Below, one piece after another: positions 1 through 9,143 of a DNA stretch of 64,000 nucleotides. A program made the position numbers and the translations under genes. The stretch's first letter is position 1, and every line of letters starts with the position of its first letter. Source of the stretch: Phaeobacter sp. J2-8 (GTDB lineage: Bacteria > Pseudomonadota > Alphaproteobacteria > Rhodobacterales > Rhodobacteraceae); NCBI RefSeq assembly GCF_022867865.1, contig NZ_JALIEC010000001.1, positions 496,001-560,000 of the forward strand. The letters run 5' to 3'. Under the pieces are notes generated by a model. It made no database searches. It was not told the origin of the DNA and saw nothing but the letters and a program-made list of their open reading frames with translations.

Positions 1-1011
1 TTCGAACAGGACCGATACCAACGGCAGCGGGATCACCACCAGGGCCACCGCACAGGGCAGGGTCAGGGCCAGAGATATTTCACCAGCGCGCGACAGGGCC
101 TCGCGTGCGCCTGTGTCGTCTGCGGCCTTCAGGCGGCGGGACAGATCCGGCAAAAGGACAATCCCGACCGCAATCCCCACCACGCCCAGCGGCAATTGAT
201 AGAGCCGGTCCGCCGCATAGAGCCAGCCAACTGCATTGGCAAAATGCGAGGCCACCTGCTGGCCGACCAGCAGGTTGATCTGCATCACGCCGCCGGCCAG
301 CGCTGCGGGCAGGGCAACGATGGCCAGACGTTTCATGTCGGGTGTCAGGCGCGGGCGTTGCCATTGCAGCCGGAACCCGGCACGGCGCACCGCCACCCAG
401 ACCAGCGCCAGCTGGGCGATCCCGGAAAATGGCACGGTCCAGATCAGCACCTGGGCAATTGGCCCGTCTACCAGCGCAGCAATGCCCATCGTGACCAGCA
501 CAAAGACGTTCAACAGCACCGGCGCGGCAGCGGCGGCGGCAAAATGGCCTGCGGCATTCAGCATGCCAGAGCAAAGCGCCGCCAAGGAAATGAACAGGAT
601 ATAGGGAAATACGATCCGGCCGAAATCCACCGTCAGATCAAAGCGTTCATTGCCGGAAAATCCCCCCGCCGTGGCCCAGACCAGCACCGGCATGAAGACC
701 AGCGCCAGACCCGTCAAACACAAAAGGACAAAGGCCAGCCCCGACATCGCTTCCGAGGCAAAGCCATCCGGGTTTTCACCGGCCTCCAGCCGTTTGGAAA
801 ACATCGGCACAAAGGCGGCATTGAACGCGCCTTCGGCAAAGAACCGGCGAAACATATTGGGCAGGCGAAAGGCCGCAACAAAGGCATCCATCACCGGACC
901 GGGGCCAACCAGCCCGAGGATCATCACCTCGCGCGCGACGCCCAGAACCCGGCTCATCAAGGTCCAGAGGCCGACGGTAAAGATGCCGGAAATCAAGCGG
1001 ATGGGTTTCAT
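1..1011 (-). CDS. murJ: MurJ lipid II flippase (partial, C-terminus outside window)
   Basis: This is the N-terminal 337 residues of a MurJ/MviN-family integral membrane protein, which flips lipid II across the inner membrane for peptidoglycan synthesis. The start at 1011 gives MKPIRLISGIFTVGLWTLMS, followed by the family's conserved first helix region (SRVLGVAREVMI) and a motif with FRLPNMFRRFFAEGAFN and AFVPMF, which is diagnostic of MurJ. Several hydrophobic helices follow. The reading frame runs off the left window edge, so the last third (about 180 residues by family length) is not visible. About 100 bases separate it from the exporter gene upstream on the same strand. Confidence 0.9.
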   Translation of the reverse strand, partial: MKPIRLISGIFTVGLWTLMSRVLGVAREVMILGLVGPGPVMDAFVAAFRLPNMFRRFFAEGAFNAAFVPMFSKRLEAGENPDGFASEAMSGLAFVLLCLTGLALVFMPVLVWATAGGFSGNERFDLTVDFGRIVFPYILFISLAALCSGMLNAAGHFAAAAAAPVLLNVFVLVTMGIAALVDGPIAQVLIWTVPFSGIAQLALVWVAVRRAGFRLQWQRPRLTPDMKRLAIVALPAALAGGVMQINLLVGQQVASHFANAVGWLYAADRLYQLPLGVVGIAVGIVLLPDLSRRLKAADDTGAREALSRAGEISLALTLPCAVALVVIPLPLVSVLFE

Positions 1012-1115
1012 GTGTCAGCCGGTCCTTGCGCGCATGGGACCGGCTTAGCCTATTGGCTGTTGCGGCGGAAGGGGCGGCGGCCCCGACCCGACAAATACAG
1101 CTGCGCGCACAGGGG

Positions 1116-1436
1116 CTAGGCGCTTGACGACAGTTTCATCAGGATCAAACCGGCAAAGATCAGCGCCGCCGCCGCCACCCGCAGGCCGGTCACCGGTTCG
1201 CCAAGCAACGCAATCCCAAGGATAAAGGCCCCCAAAGCGCCAATTCCGGTCCAGATCATATAGGCAGTGCCCATCGGCAAAACGCGAATGGCCAGCGCCA
1301 GCAAGCCGAAACTGCCGATCATGAAGCCGACCGTGGCCAGACTTGGCCAGAGGCGGGTGAAGCCAAACGACAGCTTCATCGAATAAACCCAGCCGATTTC
1401 AAGCAAGCCAGCAATGAAAAGATAAATCCAGGCCAT
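1116..1436 (-). CDS. sugE: SMR-family exporter, Gdx/SugE type (guanidinium exporter-like)
   Basis: A 106-residue small multidrug resistance protein with four transmembrane helices. The conserved membrane-embedded glutamate lies in the first helix (AGLLEIGW), and the Gdx/SugE signature is present (GTAYMIWTGIGALGAFILGI). Members of this subgroup export guanidinium by proton antiport as dual-topology dimers, and some also carry quaternary ammonium compounds. The substrate here is inferred from the subgroup. It lies upstream of murJ on the same strand. I looked for a guanidine riboswitch in the 245 bases upstream and found none; that region holds a degenerate palindromic element and the ccrM terminator. 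Confidence 0.85.
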   Translation of the reverse strand: MAWIYLFIAGLLEIGWVYSMKLSFGFTRLWPSLATVGFMIGSFGLLALAIRVLPMGTAYMIWTGIGALGAFILGIALLGEPVTGLRVAAAALIFAGLILMKLSSSA

Positions 1437-1466
1437 CTAAGCCCCCTTTGGTTCAACCGCCGGGCC

Positions 1467-1509
1467 GTCCCGGACATGTCTCCTCAGGATCACGATCATG
1501 ATCCGGGGC
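1467..1509. repeat. degenerate copy of the GTCCCGGA/TCCGGGAC palindromic element
   Basis: GTCCCGGACATG at 1467-1478 is matched by CATGATCCGGGGC at 1497-1509, giving an interrupted dyad about 43 bases long. The two arms share sequence with the better-formed elements at 5322-5397 and inside valS at 23054-23117. It sits in the leader region of the sugE-like gene. Its membership in the same family is an inference from the arm sequences. Confidence 0.45.
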
Positions 1510-1570
1510 GAGGACGTGGCCTCTGGCCCCTTAATTAGGGATTTTTGGGTGTGTTGCCAACCGCAAACGC

Positions 1571-1598
1571 AAAAAAGCCCCGCCAGGCAAGGCGGGGC
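1571..1598 (-). terminator. rho-independent terminator of ccrM
   Basis: An eight-base-pair perfect stem (GCCCCGCC at 1577-1584 with GGCGGGGC at 1591-1598) and a six-base loop. On the minus strand it is followed by six T residues (1571-1576). It lies about 85 bases beyond the ccrM stop codon. Confidence 0.9.
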
Positions 1599-1682
1599 AA
1601 GTTGGTGCCAGCGCATAGCGCGCGGCACCGGCGGTGTGCCGTTTGTTTTTAAGGGATCTTTTGTCGTGGTGGTGTGGGCGCG

Positions 1683-2887
<1,205 letters not shown>

Positions 2888-2889
<2 letters not shown>

Positions 2890-3520
2890 AAGGGGTTAAG
2901 TTTTTGTCTTGATACAAGATGTTGTGTACAGGTTTGAACGAACGTCTATGGTGTGGGGTCACCCCCAAATGTATCAGCGCCTCTTTATGGCTTTTCGTCG
3001 GGTAACCTGCGTTTCGTTCCCAGCCATATCCGGGAAAGTGTTGCGCTAAATCCCGCATGACACAATCTCGCCTGATTTTCGCCACAATTGAGGCCGCCGC
3101 GATCGACACTGATCGGCTGTCGCCTTTGACAATGGTGCGTGCAGGCAAGCTAAGGTCGCGGGGCACCATATTGCCATCAATCAACACATAGTCCGGCGCA
3201 TGGGGCAGGGCGGCAATCGCACGGCACATGGCAATGTGACTGGCGCGCAGGATATTGTGGGTATCAATCTCTTCGACCGTGGCCTCGCCGATGCCAATCT
3301 CTGCGCTGGCTTCGATTTCGGCCAATATCGCATCGCGCCGCTTTTCGCTTAACTTTTTGGAATCATTCAATCCTTTTGGAATGTTTCCGGGGTCAAGCAC
3401 CACAGCGGCGGCGACAACGGGCCCCGCCAATGGGCCGCGGCCGACCTCGTCAACGCCGGCGATACGGGCAAACCCTTCGGTGTGGGCCATGTCTTCGAAG
3501 CTGTAATCTGGATATGTCAT
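2888..3520 (-). CDS. rnhB: ribonuclease HII
   Basis: RNase HII, which removes ribonucleotides and RNA-DNA hybrids from DNA. The N-terminal active-site signature is clear (GVDEVGRGPLAGPVVAAAV), with the catalytic D-E pair. The second catalytic aspartate is in VLIDGN, and the metal-binding C-terminal part (KGDSRSVSIAAASIVAKIRRD) is intact. The start at 3520 (MTYPDYSFED) gives 210 residues, the usual length; an upstream in-frame start at 3604 would add an unconserved, low-complexity extension. It precedes ccrM on the same strand with about 90 bases between the coding regions. Confidence 0.93.
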
Positions 3521-3557
3521 CCGCTTGAAGTGGCGCGGTTGACCGTCTCTGGCAAGC

Positions 3558-3590
3558 AAAAACCCGAGCGCCCGGACCGGGGCGCTCGGG
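3558..3590 (-). terminator. rho-independent terminator after the small exported basic protein gene
   Basis: CCCGAGCGCCC (3563-3573) pairs perfectly with GGGCGCTCGGG (3580-3590), an 11-bp stem. On the minus strand it is followed by a run of five T residues (3558-3562). It lies about 65 bases downstream of the gene at 3656-4111 and separates it from rnhB. Confidence 0.85.
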
Positions 3591-3655
3591 CGTGGTGCGG
3601 ACATCAGGGGCGTACTGCCCGCACCTCTGCTCGACTGAATGCTGCGCGCTGGGCG

Positions 3656-4111
3656 TCAGGTGATGCGGAAACCTTTGGACCGCAGGCAGCGGGGCTTGTA
3701 GCCGTTGCGTGTCACTTTGTGGCCATGCTTCCAGGTCTTGATCGACACTTTGCAGGACCGCGGCAGATATTCGGCGTGGCGATAGTTGCGGTTCAAACAG
3801 CGTGACGAAAGAATACGCTCGGATCCATGGCGGGTCTGGACCCGGGTCAGACAATATCCGGGCACCGGCGCCAGACGTTTTTTGCCGTATTTCTTCCCAT
3901 ATTTCTTGTCGTGGTGCTTCTTGTAGTCTTGGCTGTGCGTATTGTGCTGTTTCTGCATCTTGTGGTTCGCCAGTTCGTGCAACAGCAACAAGGTGCCTGC
4001 GCCGATGACGAATTTCTCAAAATTCCGATTTTCGGCAGCGGCGGGCACAGCCGAAAAAGAGGTGAGGGCAACGGCGGCGGCCATGATGGTGGAAATGAAT
4101 TTACGCGACAT
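3656..4111 (-). CDS. small exported basic protein, function unknown
   Basis: A 151-residue protein of no recognised family. It begins with a typical signal peptide (MSRKFISTIMAAAVALTSFSAVPAAAEN, split here as MSRKFISTIM then AAAVALTSFSAVPAAA), cut after AAA. The mature part has a short hydrophobic stretch (VIGAGTLLLLHELA), then a His/Lys/Tyr-rich segment with a YGKK repeat, and finally a Cys-containing C-terminal half (CLTRVQTRHG, CLNRNYRH, CKVSIK, CLRSKG). The start at 4111 has a strong AAAGGA seven bases upstream. The four cysteines suggest disulphides in the periplasm. It is divergent from the exported 79-residue gene at 4299. Confidence 0.75.
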   Translation of the reverse strand: MSRKFISTIMAAAVALTSFSAVPAAAENRNFEKFVIGAGTLLLLHELANHKMQKQHNTHSQDYKKHHDKKYGKKYGKKRLAPVPGYCLTRVQTRHGSERILSSRCLNRNYRHAEYLPRSCKVSIKTWKHGHKVTRNGYKPRCLRSKGFRIT

Positions 4112-4298
4112 TGGAAAGTCCTTTCTGCGTGAACTCCTGGATTTTATGAATGACCCGGTACTGTGCCGGACCAGCGATGCACCAACCCTGGCCCCGGCGC
4201 CGCCAGACAGGCAATAACAGGGCGCTGTTATTGGATAACACGCCTGTAAACCCCCTGTTGTTATTGAAAAACATCGGCAATGCGGGCAGGGTGAAGCC

Positions 4299-4538
4299 AT
4301 GATGAAAATGCTCACATATCTCACGCTGACGGTGGCGATTGGCCTGACACCGGCCCTGGCCGATGCGGCCTGTGTTGCGGAATACAAGGCCAAGCGGGAC
4401 AACCCGCTGGCGCTGTTTTTCGACACCGCCCAGATCAACGGCCCCTGCACCAAGGCCAATGCGCAAACGCAGCTGCGGGCCATGTTGGCCCAACGCGGAC
4501 TGACACTGCTCAAGGTGGTTTCGGTCGGTCAGGGCTAG
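4299..4538 (+). CDS. small exported protein, function unknown
   Basis: A 79-residue protein with an N-terminal signal peptide (MMKMLTYLTLTVAIGLTPAL, cut near ADA). The mature chain of about 56 residues contains two cysteines (ACVAEY and GPCTKAN), which suggests one disulphide. I recognise no family. ATG codons at 4299 and 4302 are both possible starts. The gene is divergent from the exported gene at 3656-4111 and 65 bases ahead of the membrane winged-helix gene. The roughly 190-base divergent region between the two exported genes should hold both promoters, but I cannot place them firmly. Confidence 0.65.
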   Translation: MMKMLTYLTLTVAIGLTPALADAACVAEYKAKRDNPLALFFDTAQINGPCTKANAQTQLRAMLAQRGLTLLKVVSVGQG

Positions 4539-4605
4539 GCTCTGTTGACCTTGCGCCCGACATGGTGCGTCATGCCAACCAAGAGCCGTGATCGCGGGGG
4601 ACCCC

Positions 4606-5310
4606 ATGAACGACATCGAAGAATTCGCCGCCGATGTGCGTCGCTCGGGCAACCGGGTGGTGCAAATCGGCGTGGCCGCCATTGTGGTGATCCTGTTGCT
4701 GGCGGCGGTTTTCTTGTTTCTGAACCTGCCGGACGCCAATGCGTTCAATGCGCGGGTTGAACGGATTTTCGTCGAAAACGACGCGTTGAACAGCGATGCG
4801 GAAATCAAACTTCTCGAAATCCTTGCGCTCTCTGGCACGGCGTTTTCCGAAACGCTGACATCTTATCGCATGGTGATTTTCGTATTGCTGGTGTTCGCCA
4901 CCGCGCTTTTGATTGCGGCCCTTGTGTTTCTGGTGATGCTGATCGCCATGAACCGCCGGATGGCACAGATCGAAAAGTCCGGGATTCAGGTGTCCTCCTT
5001 GATGATCAGCCGCGAAGAACGCGCGGTTTACCTCAACAACATGGGGTTCAAACTGACCGATGCGGCGATGGAAACGCTCTGTGTGCTGGCAGAGGCGCGG
5101 ATGGATGACGATGTGCTGACCGGGGTTCAGATCGAGGCGATGATTTCCGGCAAATCGGAATCCGATTGCGAAGAAGCTTCGGGGGCGACGCGAATCAAAC
5201 GGCTGCGCGATGGGTTGGGCAACCAATTGGTGAGCGAGCTGTTGGTCAAAAACATCGCCCGGCGCGGATATATGCTGTCGGTGGGCAAGGATGTCATACG
5301 GGTTTTGTAG
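4606..5310 (+). CDS. membrane-anchored winged-helix (OmpR/ToxR-like) regulator
   Basis: A 234-residue protein. Two strong transmembrane segments lie at about residues 22-42 (VVQIGVAAIVVILLLAAVFL) and 88-115, with a loop of about 45 residues between them. A cytoplasmic linker and a C-terminal domain of about 90 residues follow. The C-terminal domain ends GATRIKRLRDGLGNQ then VKNIARRGYMLSV, which matches the recognition helix and wing pattern of OmpR/ToxR-type domains. Unlike ToxR and CadC, the membrane part is N-terminal and the DNA-binding part C-terminal, with no visible sensor domain. The start at 4606 (MNDIEEF) is preferred over 4588. Targets are unknown. The neighbouring exported genes are candidates by position only. 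Confidence 0.75.
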   Translation: MNDIEEFAADVRRSGNRVVQIGVAAIVVILLLAAVFLFLNLPDANAFNARVERIFVENDALNSDAEIKLLEILALSGTAFSETLTSYRMVIFVLLVFATALLIAALVFLVMLIAMNRRMAQIEKSGIQVSSLMISREERAVYLNNMGFKLTDAAMETLCVLAEARMDDDVLTGVQIEAMISGKSESDCEEASGATRIKRLRDGLGNQLVSELLVKNIARRGYMLSVGKDVIRVL

Positions 5311-5321
5311 CGCAGAGCGCA

Positions 5322-5397
5322 GTCCCGGACATGTTCCGGGACCTCAGCCCGGGCTGTCAGCCAGATTTTAAGGAGGCCCCGGATCATGTCCGGGACC
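5322..5397. repeat. two-palindrome intergenic element
   Basis: The first palindrome is GTCCCGGA (5322-5329) with TCCGGGAC (5335-5342). The second, GGCCCCGG..CCGGGACC, spans 5375-5397. They are separated by about 32 bases. The arrangement resembles REP/BIME elements and recurs in frame inside valS at 23054-23117. It lies just after the winged-helix gene and before the ABC ATPase end, between convergent genes. The rest of the 5311-5489 gap holds nothing I can name. Confidence 0.65.
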
Positions 5398-5489
5398 GTG
5401 CCGCCATTCCACGGCGACCAATGAAAAACCCGGCCAGCAATGTGCCAGCCGGGTGATATTTCAAAATGAGCCGGTTCAAATGAGCCGGT

Positions 5490-6269
5490 TCAGATGCCCG
5501 AAAGCTCCTGCTCCAGATCGGCCATTTCCGCGCCACCGGCCATCAGGCGGCGGATCTCGTCATGCTCCAATTCGCCGGCCTTGCCCGCGCCGATCACCTG
5601 ACCCAGTGCAAGAAACGTGTAGCGGTCCGCCACCAGCTGGGAATGGATTTCGTTGTGGGTGATAAAGATGATGGCGATGTCCCCACGTTTGCGCACCCGC
5701 ATCATGGTTTTCAGCACTTCCATCTGCTGTTTCTGGCCGAGCGCCGATGTCGGCTCGTCCAGGATCAGCACCTTGGCCCCGAAATAGATCGCCCGCGCAA
5801 TCGCCAGCGTCTGGCGCTGGCCGCCGGACATGGTGCCGACCGCCTGTTGCGGATCAGAGATGTCGATGCCGATTTTCAGCATCTCGTCATGGGCGATCTT
5901 GTCCATCTCGTCCATGCGCAGAAGCCCGATCCCTTTGGGGCCGCGCAACAATTCGCGCCCCATAAAGAAGTTTCGGGTGACACTGATCAACGGGTTCACC
6001 GCCAGATCCTGATACACCGTGCCAATCCCGGCACTGCTGGCGTCGCGGGGGCTGCGGAACTTGACCGGTTTGCCCTCGACATAGATCTGGCCCGCGGTGG
6101 GTTCATGCACCCCGGCCAATGTCTTGATCAGCGTCGATTTCCCCGCACCGTTGTCGCCCAGAAGCGCATGCACCTCTCCGGGATAGACATCCAGGCTCAC
6201 ACCGTTCAGCGCCGTGAAGGGGCCGAATTTCTTTACGATGCCTTCGACCTTGAGATATGGTTCAGCCAT
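5490..6269 (-). CDS. sugar ABC transporter ATP-binding protein
   Basis: A 259-residue single-domain ABC ATPase of the monosaccharide importer class (FrcA-like). Walker A is GDNGAGKST, the signature motif MSGGQRQTLAIARAI, Walker B VLILDEPTSALG and the H-loop THN. Many ribose/galactose-type importers use a double-domain ATPase, but this one has a single domain, as in the fructose-type FrcBCA systems. It is the last gene of a three-gene minus-strand operon, after the permease (3-base gap) and the periplasmic binding protein. It couples ATP hydrolysis to sugar uptake at the inner membrane. The substrate cannot be read from this sequence. Confidence 0.9.
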   Translation of the reverse strand: MAEPYLKVEGIVKKFGPFTALNGVSLDVYPGEVHALLGDNGAGKSTLIKTLAGVHEPTAGQIYVEGKPVKFRSPRDASSAGIGTVYQDLAVNPLISVTRNFFMGRELLRGPKGIGLLRMDEMDKIAHDEMLKIGIDISDPQQAVGTMSGGQRQTLAIARAIYFGAKVLILDEPTSALGQKQQMEVLKTMMRVRKRGDIAIIFITHNEIHSQLVADRYTFLALGQVIGAGKAGELEHDEIRRLMAGGAEMADLEQELSGI

Positions 6270-6272
6270 GGG

Positions 6273-7385
6273 TCAAATCCCCCCGGTGATACGTTTGCGG
6301 ATGCGTTCGTTGGCGAACACGGCGGCCAAAAGCACCACGCCGACAAAAACACGATACCAGGATCCATCCAGCCACGGGATGTAGAACACCGCATTGGCCA
6401 CAAGGCCAAATGTGACCGCCCCGAACACAACCCCGATCACCGAACCAAAGCCGCCGGTCATCAACGTGCCGCCCACAACCGCGATGGCGATGGCGTTCAG
6501 CTCCATCAGATTGCCCTTGGCGGCGTCAGCGGTGTTGGTGTCAAACACCTGACAGGCCGCAAAAATGGTGGCGCAAAAGGCGGTGAACATGAACAGACCA
6601 ACCTTGACCCGGTTCACCGGCACGCCATTGGCGCGGGCGGCGTCCTTGTTATCGCCGGTGGCAAAGATCCAGTTGCCCAGCTGCGTGCGCGACAGGATGA
6701 TATAGGCCGCCCCGGCAATCACGATCCACCACACGACACGGGCATCGACACCGGTGACCCATTGTTCGCCCCGCCGGTTGAGGTTGAACCCCAGCTGAAA
6801 CGCGATGTCATAGAGAAACCCAAATGCCTCGCCGCCAAAGATATCGGCGAACCAGCTGGTTTCCTTGAAATCCTCCAGCCCGGAAATCTGGGTCGATTGG
6901 TTGATCAGGCGGAAACAGACCTCTGTTGTGCCGCGCAAGAAGAACAGGAACGCCAGTGACACGATGAAACTCGACAAGCCGGATCGCACCACAATCGTGC
7001 CGATCAGCCACCCCAGCGCCAATGTCATGGCAAGCGTGATGAAAAACGCGCTGAACGGTGTGGCCGCGCCCAGACCAAAGGGCAGGCCCCATTTCAGCAT
7101 CATCGCAATCGACATGCCGGAAAATCCGATCATTGATCCGATGGACAGGTCAAATTCGCCGGCAATCATCAACATCGCCGCGCCGGTGGCAATGATGCCG
7201 AATTGCGCAATGATGGCCAGGTTGTTCTTGATCCCCAGCGCGTTCAACGCATTGCCGTTTGAGGCGATGGTGATCGAAACGATGGCCACGATCATCACCA
7301 CCATGGCCCCGGCTTCGGGGCGGCGGATCAGCCGTTGCACCCTTGATTCCTGTTGTCGTCGGTCCGCTTCGCTTCTGTCGGACAT
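6273..7385 (-). CDS. sugar ABC transporter permease
   Basis: A 370-residue permease of the RbsC/FrcC (BPD_transp_2) family with about ten hydrophobic segments. The family's conserved GEFDLSIGSMIGFSGM motif is present, as is the cytoplasmic EAA-like region around GDNKDAARANGVPVNRVK. The start at 7385 (MSDRSEADRRQ) has GGGAGGG about nine bases upstream; an upstream start at 7457 would read through the preceding hairpin. It forms the membrane channel of the importer with the ATPase downstream and the binding protein upstream. Confidence 0.9.
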   Translation of the reverse strand: MSDRSEADRRQQESRVQRLIRRPEAGAMVVMIVAIVSITIASNGNALNALGIKNNLAIIAQFGIIATGAAMLMIAGEFDLSIGSMIGFSGMSIAMMLKWGLPFGLGAATPFSAFFITLAMTLALGWLIGTIVVRSGLSSFIVSLAFLFFLRGTTEVCFRLINQSTQISGLEDFKETSWFADIFGGEAFGFLYDIAFQLGFNLNRRGEQWVTGVDARVVWWIVIAGAAYIILSRTQLGNWIFATGDNKDAARANGVPVNRVKVGLFMFTAFCATIFAACQVFDTNTADAAKGNLMELNAIAIAVVGGTLMTGGFGSVIGVVFGAVTFGLVANAVFYIPWLDGSWYRVFVGVVLLAAVFANERIRKRITGGI

Positions 7386-7411
7386 GAATGTATCCCTCCC
7401 AAGATATGCCC

Positions 7412-7445
7412 AAAAATAGCACAGCCGGGACCAAAGCCCCGGCTG
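7412..7445 (-). terminator. hairpin with T-run between binding protein and permease (attenuator-like)
   Basis: CAGCCGGG (7422-7429) pairs with CCCGGCTG (7438-7445). On the minus strand the stem is followed by TATTTTT. It lies 28 bases after the binding-protein stop codon and ahead of the permease. Such hairpins commonly cause partial termination or mRNA stabilisation, so that the binding protein is made in excess over the membrane parts. Confidence 0.7.
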
Positions 7446-7472
7446 CGATTTATTCACATGCCACGCATGGGA

Positions 7473-8384
7473 TCAGCGATTGATACCTGCTTCGGCCTCG
7501 ACGTTTGCGGCGTTGGACGCATCGACGAACCCGGGGCCGGAGGGAATATTGGCACCCGGCAGCATACCGGCGTAGTTGTTGTAAAGATGCAGAACCATGA
7601 CCGGCATGAAGCCTTGCAGATATTGTTGCTGGTCGATGGTGTAGGACACCTTGCCGTCTTTGATCAGGTTGATCACGCCGGGCGACATGTCAAAACACGC
7701 CAGGTGAATGTCGGCGCCCACTTCTTCGACGGCGGCATAGGCCGCTTCACAGACATGCGGGCCAACCGCCAGAAGACCGTCGATGTCCGGGTCTGCCTGC
7801 AGCGCGGCGGCGGTGCGGGTCTTGATCTGGGCCGGGTCATTGGACACGTCAATCTGGTTCAGATCGGCCCCCATGGCATCAAAATACCCGGTGCAGCGGT
7901 CGACCAACGCGGTGTTATAGGCTTCTTGGTTCAGGCAAAGACCCTTGGTCACGCCTTCGGCCTTGGCGCGTTCACCGGCCGCAAGGCCCGCATCGCGCTC
8001 CGGCTGGCCGACATGCATCAACGCGCCCACGGCTTTGGAAGATTCCAGACCGGAATTCATCGTGATGACCGGTACACCCGAATCGACGGCCTCCTTGATT
8101 GCGCCGCCCAGGGCGTCGGCGTCCGGCAGCGATGTGATGATGCCGTCGGGCTGCGTGGCCGAGGCGGCCTCGATCAGCTTGGCCATGCCAGACATGTCAC
8201 CCGAGGGGTCATAGTTATATTCGATGTCGGCCCCGATTGCCGCGCCGGCGTCACGCGCGCCTTTTTCCACTACGGGCCAGAACGGGTCTGTGCCTTGGGT
8301 GTGGGTGATGACGACATAGCGTTCCGCCACAACGGGTAGCGCTACCATCGACGCCGCCAATGCGGCGATCACTGTCTTTTTCAT
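7473..8384 (-). CDS. sugar ABC transporter periplasmic substrate-binding protein
   Basis: A 303-residue periplasmic binding protein of the ribose/galactose type (Peripla_BP_4 fold). A signal peptide (MKKTVIAALAASMVALPVVA) precedes the mature chain, which opens with ERYVVITHTQGTDPFW, the usual first strand of the fold. Later segments such as LLAVGPHVCEAAYAAVEE and SYTIDQQQYLQGFMPV fit the second lobe and hinge. GGAGG lies about eight bases before the ATG. It is the first gene of the importer operon. The ligand is not evident. The neighbouring genes carry no catabolic enzymes that would indicate it. Confidence 0.9.
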   Translation of the reverse strand: MKKTVIAALAASMVALPVVAERYVVITHTQGTDPFWPVVEKGARDAGAAIGADIEYNYDPSGDMSGMAKLIEAASATQPDGIITSLPDADALGGAIKEAVDSGVPVITMNSGLESSKAVGALMHVGQPERDAGLAAGERAKAEGVTKGLCLNQEAYNTALVDRCTGYFDAMGADLNQIDVSNDPAQIKTRTAAALQADPDIDGLLAVGPHVCEAAYAAVEEVGADIHLACFDMSPGVINLIKDGKVSYTIDQQQYLQGFMPVMVLHLYNNYAGMLPGANIPSGPGFVDASNAANVEAEAGINR

Positions 8385-8596
8385 GTGTTTTCCTCCCTGG
8401 AAATTTTAGGTTTCTCTGACCTGCGGGTCGTTTTCGATCCGTCCATTTTGCCAATTGCGCGTTCCTCCCCGCGCAGCTGGATGAAGTGTGGGCCGTTTTG
8501 CGTCCCTCTTCGAACGGGGCGATGCCCCAGGTTGAGAACTCCTTCTTTGTGGCCGTGATCAAAAGAATCCCGGCGTTCCGAATTGTTGCAGCAGTT

Positions 8597-8626
8597 CAAT
8601 ATTTCAATCAAGTTGAAAAATATTTT
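8597..8626. promoter_or_regulatory. AT-rich dyad in the divergent region upstream of the sugar importer
   Basis: AATATTTCAA at 8599-8608 is mirrored by TTGAAAAATATT at 8613-8624, an imperfect inverted repeat. It stands out as the most AT-rich part of the 365-base gene-free region 8385-8749. Position and symmetry fit an operator for a sugar-responsive repressor, but no regulator gene is adjacent. I see no coding sequence in this gap. The other structure in it is the promoter-like sequence at 8692-8720. Confidence 0.4.
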
Positions 8627-8691
8627 CTCGCGGTGGCGTTCATCCGGCGGGGGCCAATCCCGGTGGCGCGAACCTCTTTCCAGCAGGGGCA

Positions 8692-8720
8692 TTGATTTTT
8701 TTGGGCCCGGGGGATAGATA
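8692..8720 (+). promoter_or_regulatory. sigma-70-type promoter of the DUF2218/hisD cluster
   Basis: TTGATT (8692-8697), a 17-base spacer, then TAGATA (8715-8720), which is 29 bases before the DUF2218 start codon. The spacing is ideal and both hexamers match the housekeeping consensus at four positions. Confidence 0.55.
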
Positions 8721-8749
8721 TAGTCGATAAAAATAGTAGGAAATAGGAT

Positions 8750-9049
8750 ATGACCCAGACACTCCCAGCGCAGACCGGGGTTTATGAAACCCCAAATGCC
8801 AGCAAGTACCTGCAACAATTGTGCAAACATTTCGGCCACAAGATCCCGACCAGCTTTGACGACACCAGCGGCACATTGGATTTTGGATTTGGCCGCGTGA
8901 CCCTTGCCGCGGATGACAGCCGCCTTGTCGTTCAGATTCCGGGCGGCGACACCGAGGGTCTGGACCGCGCGCCAGAGGTGATCGACAAACATCTTGTGCG
9001 CTTCGCCTTCCGCGAGGATTTTCAGAACATGACGTGGTCACAGGCTTGA
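8750..9049 (+). CDS. DUF2218 domain protein
   Basis: A 99-residue DUF2218 protein. The family pattern is seen in NASKYLQQLCKHFGHK near the N-terminus, FDDTSGTLDFGFG in the middle and VIDKHLVRFAFRED at the end. Its molecular role is not established. Some members lie next to siderophore or iron genes, but here the neighbour is hisD, 95 bases downstream on the same strand. A clear AGGAAATAGGAT ribosome-binding region precedes the ATG. Confidence 0.85.
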   Translation: MTQTLPAQTGVYETPNASKYLQQLCKHFGHKIPTSFDDTSGTLDFGFGRVTLAADDSRLVVQIPGGDTEGLDRAPEVIDKHLVRFAFREDFQNMTWSQA

Positions 9050-9143
9050 TGACGGGCGTCCTTGCGGTGCCGGTGGCCCTTCGCATGGCTTGAGCCTGCG
9101 GGCGCGGCGGTCTATGTCTCTGCCATTGTTGCAGGAGCCCGCC

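Noticed and set aside
1437-1640. Guanidine riboswitch upstream of the sugE-like gene
   Set aside because: Neither the ykkC core, the mini-ykkC ACGR hairpin pair nor the guanidine-III pattern can be found. The hairpins there are a degenerate palindromic element and the ccrM terminator on the minus strand.
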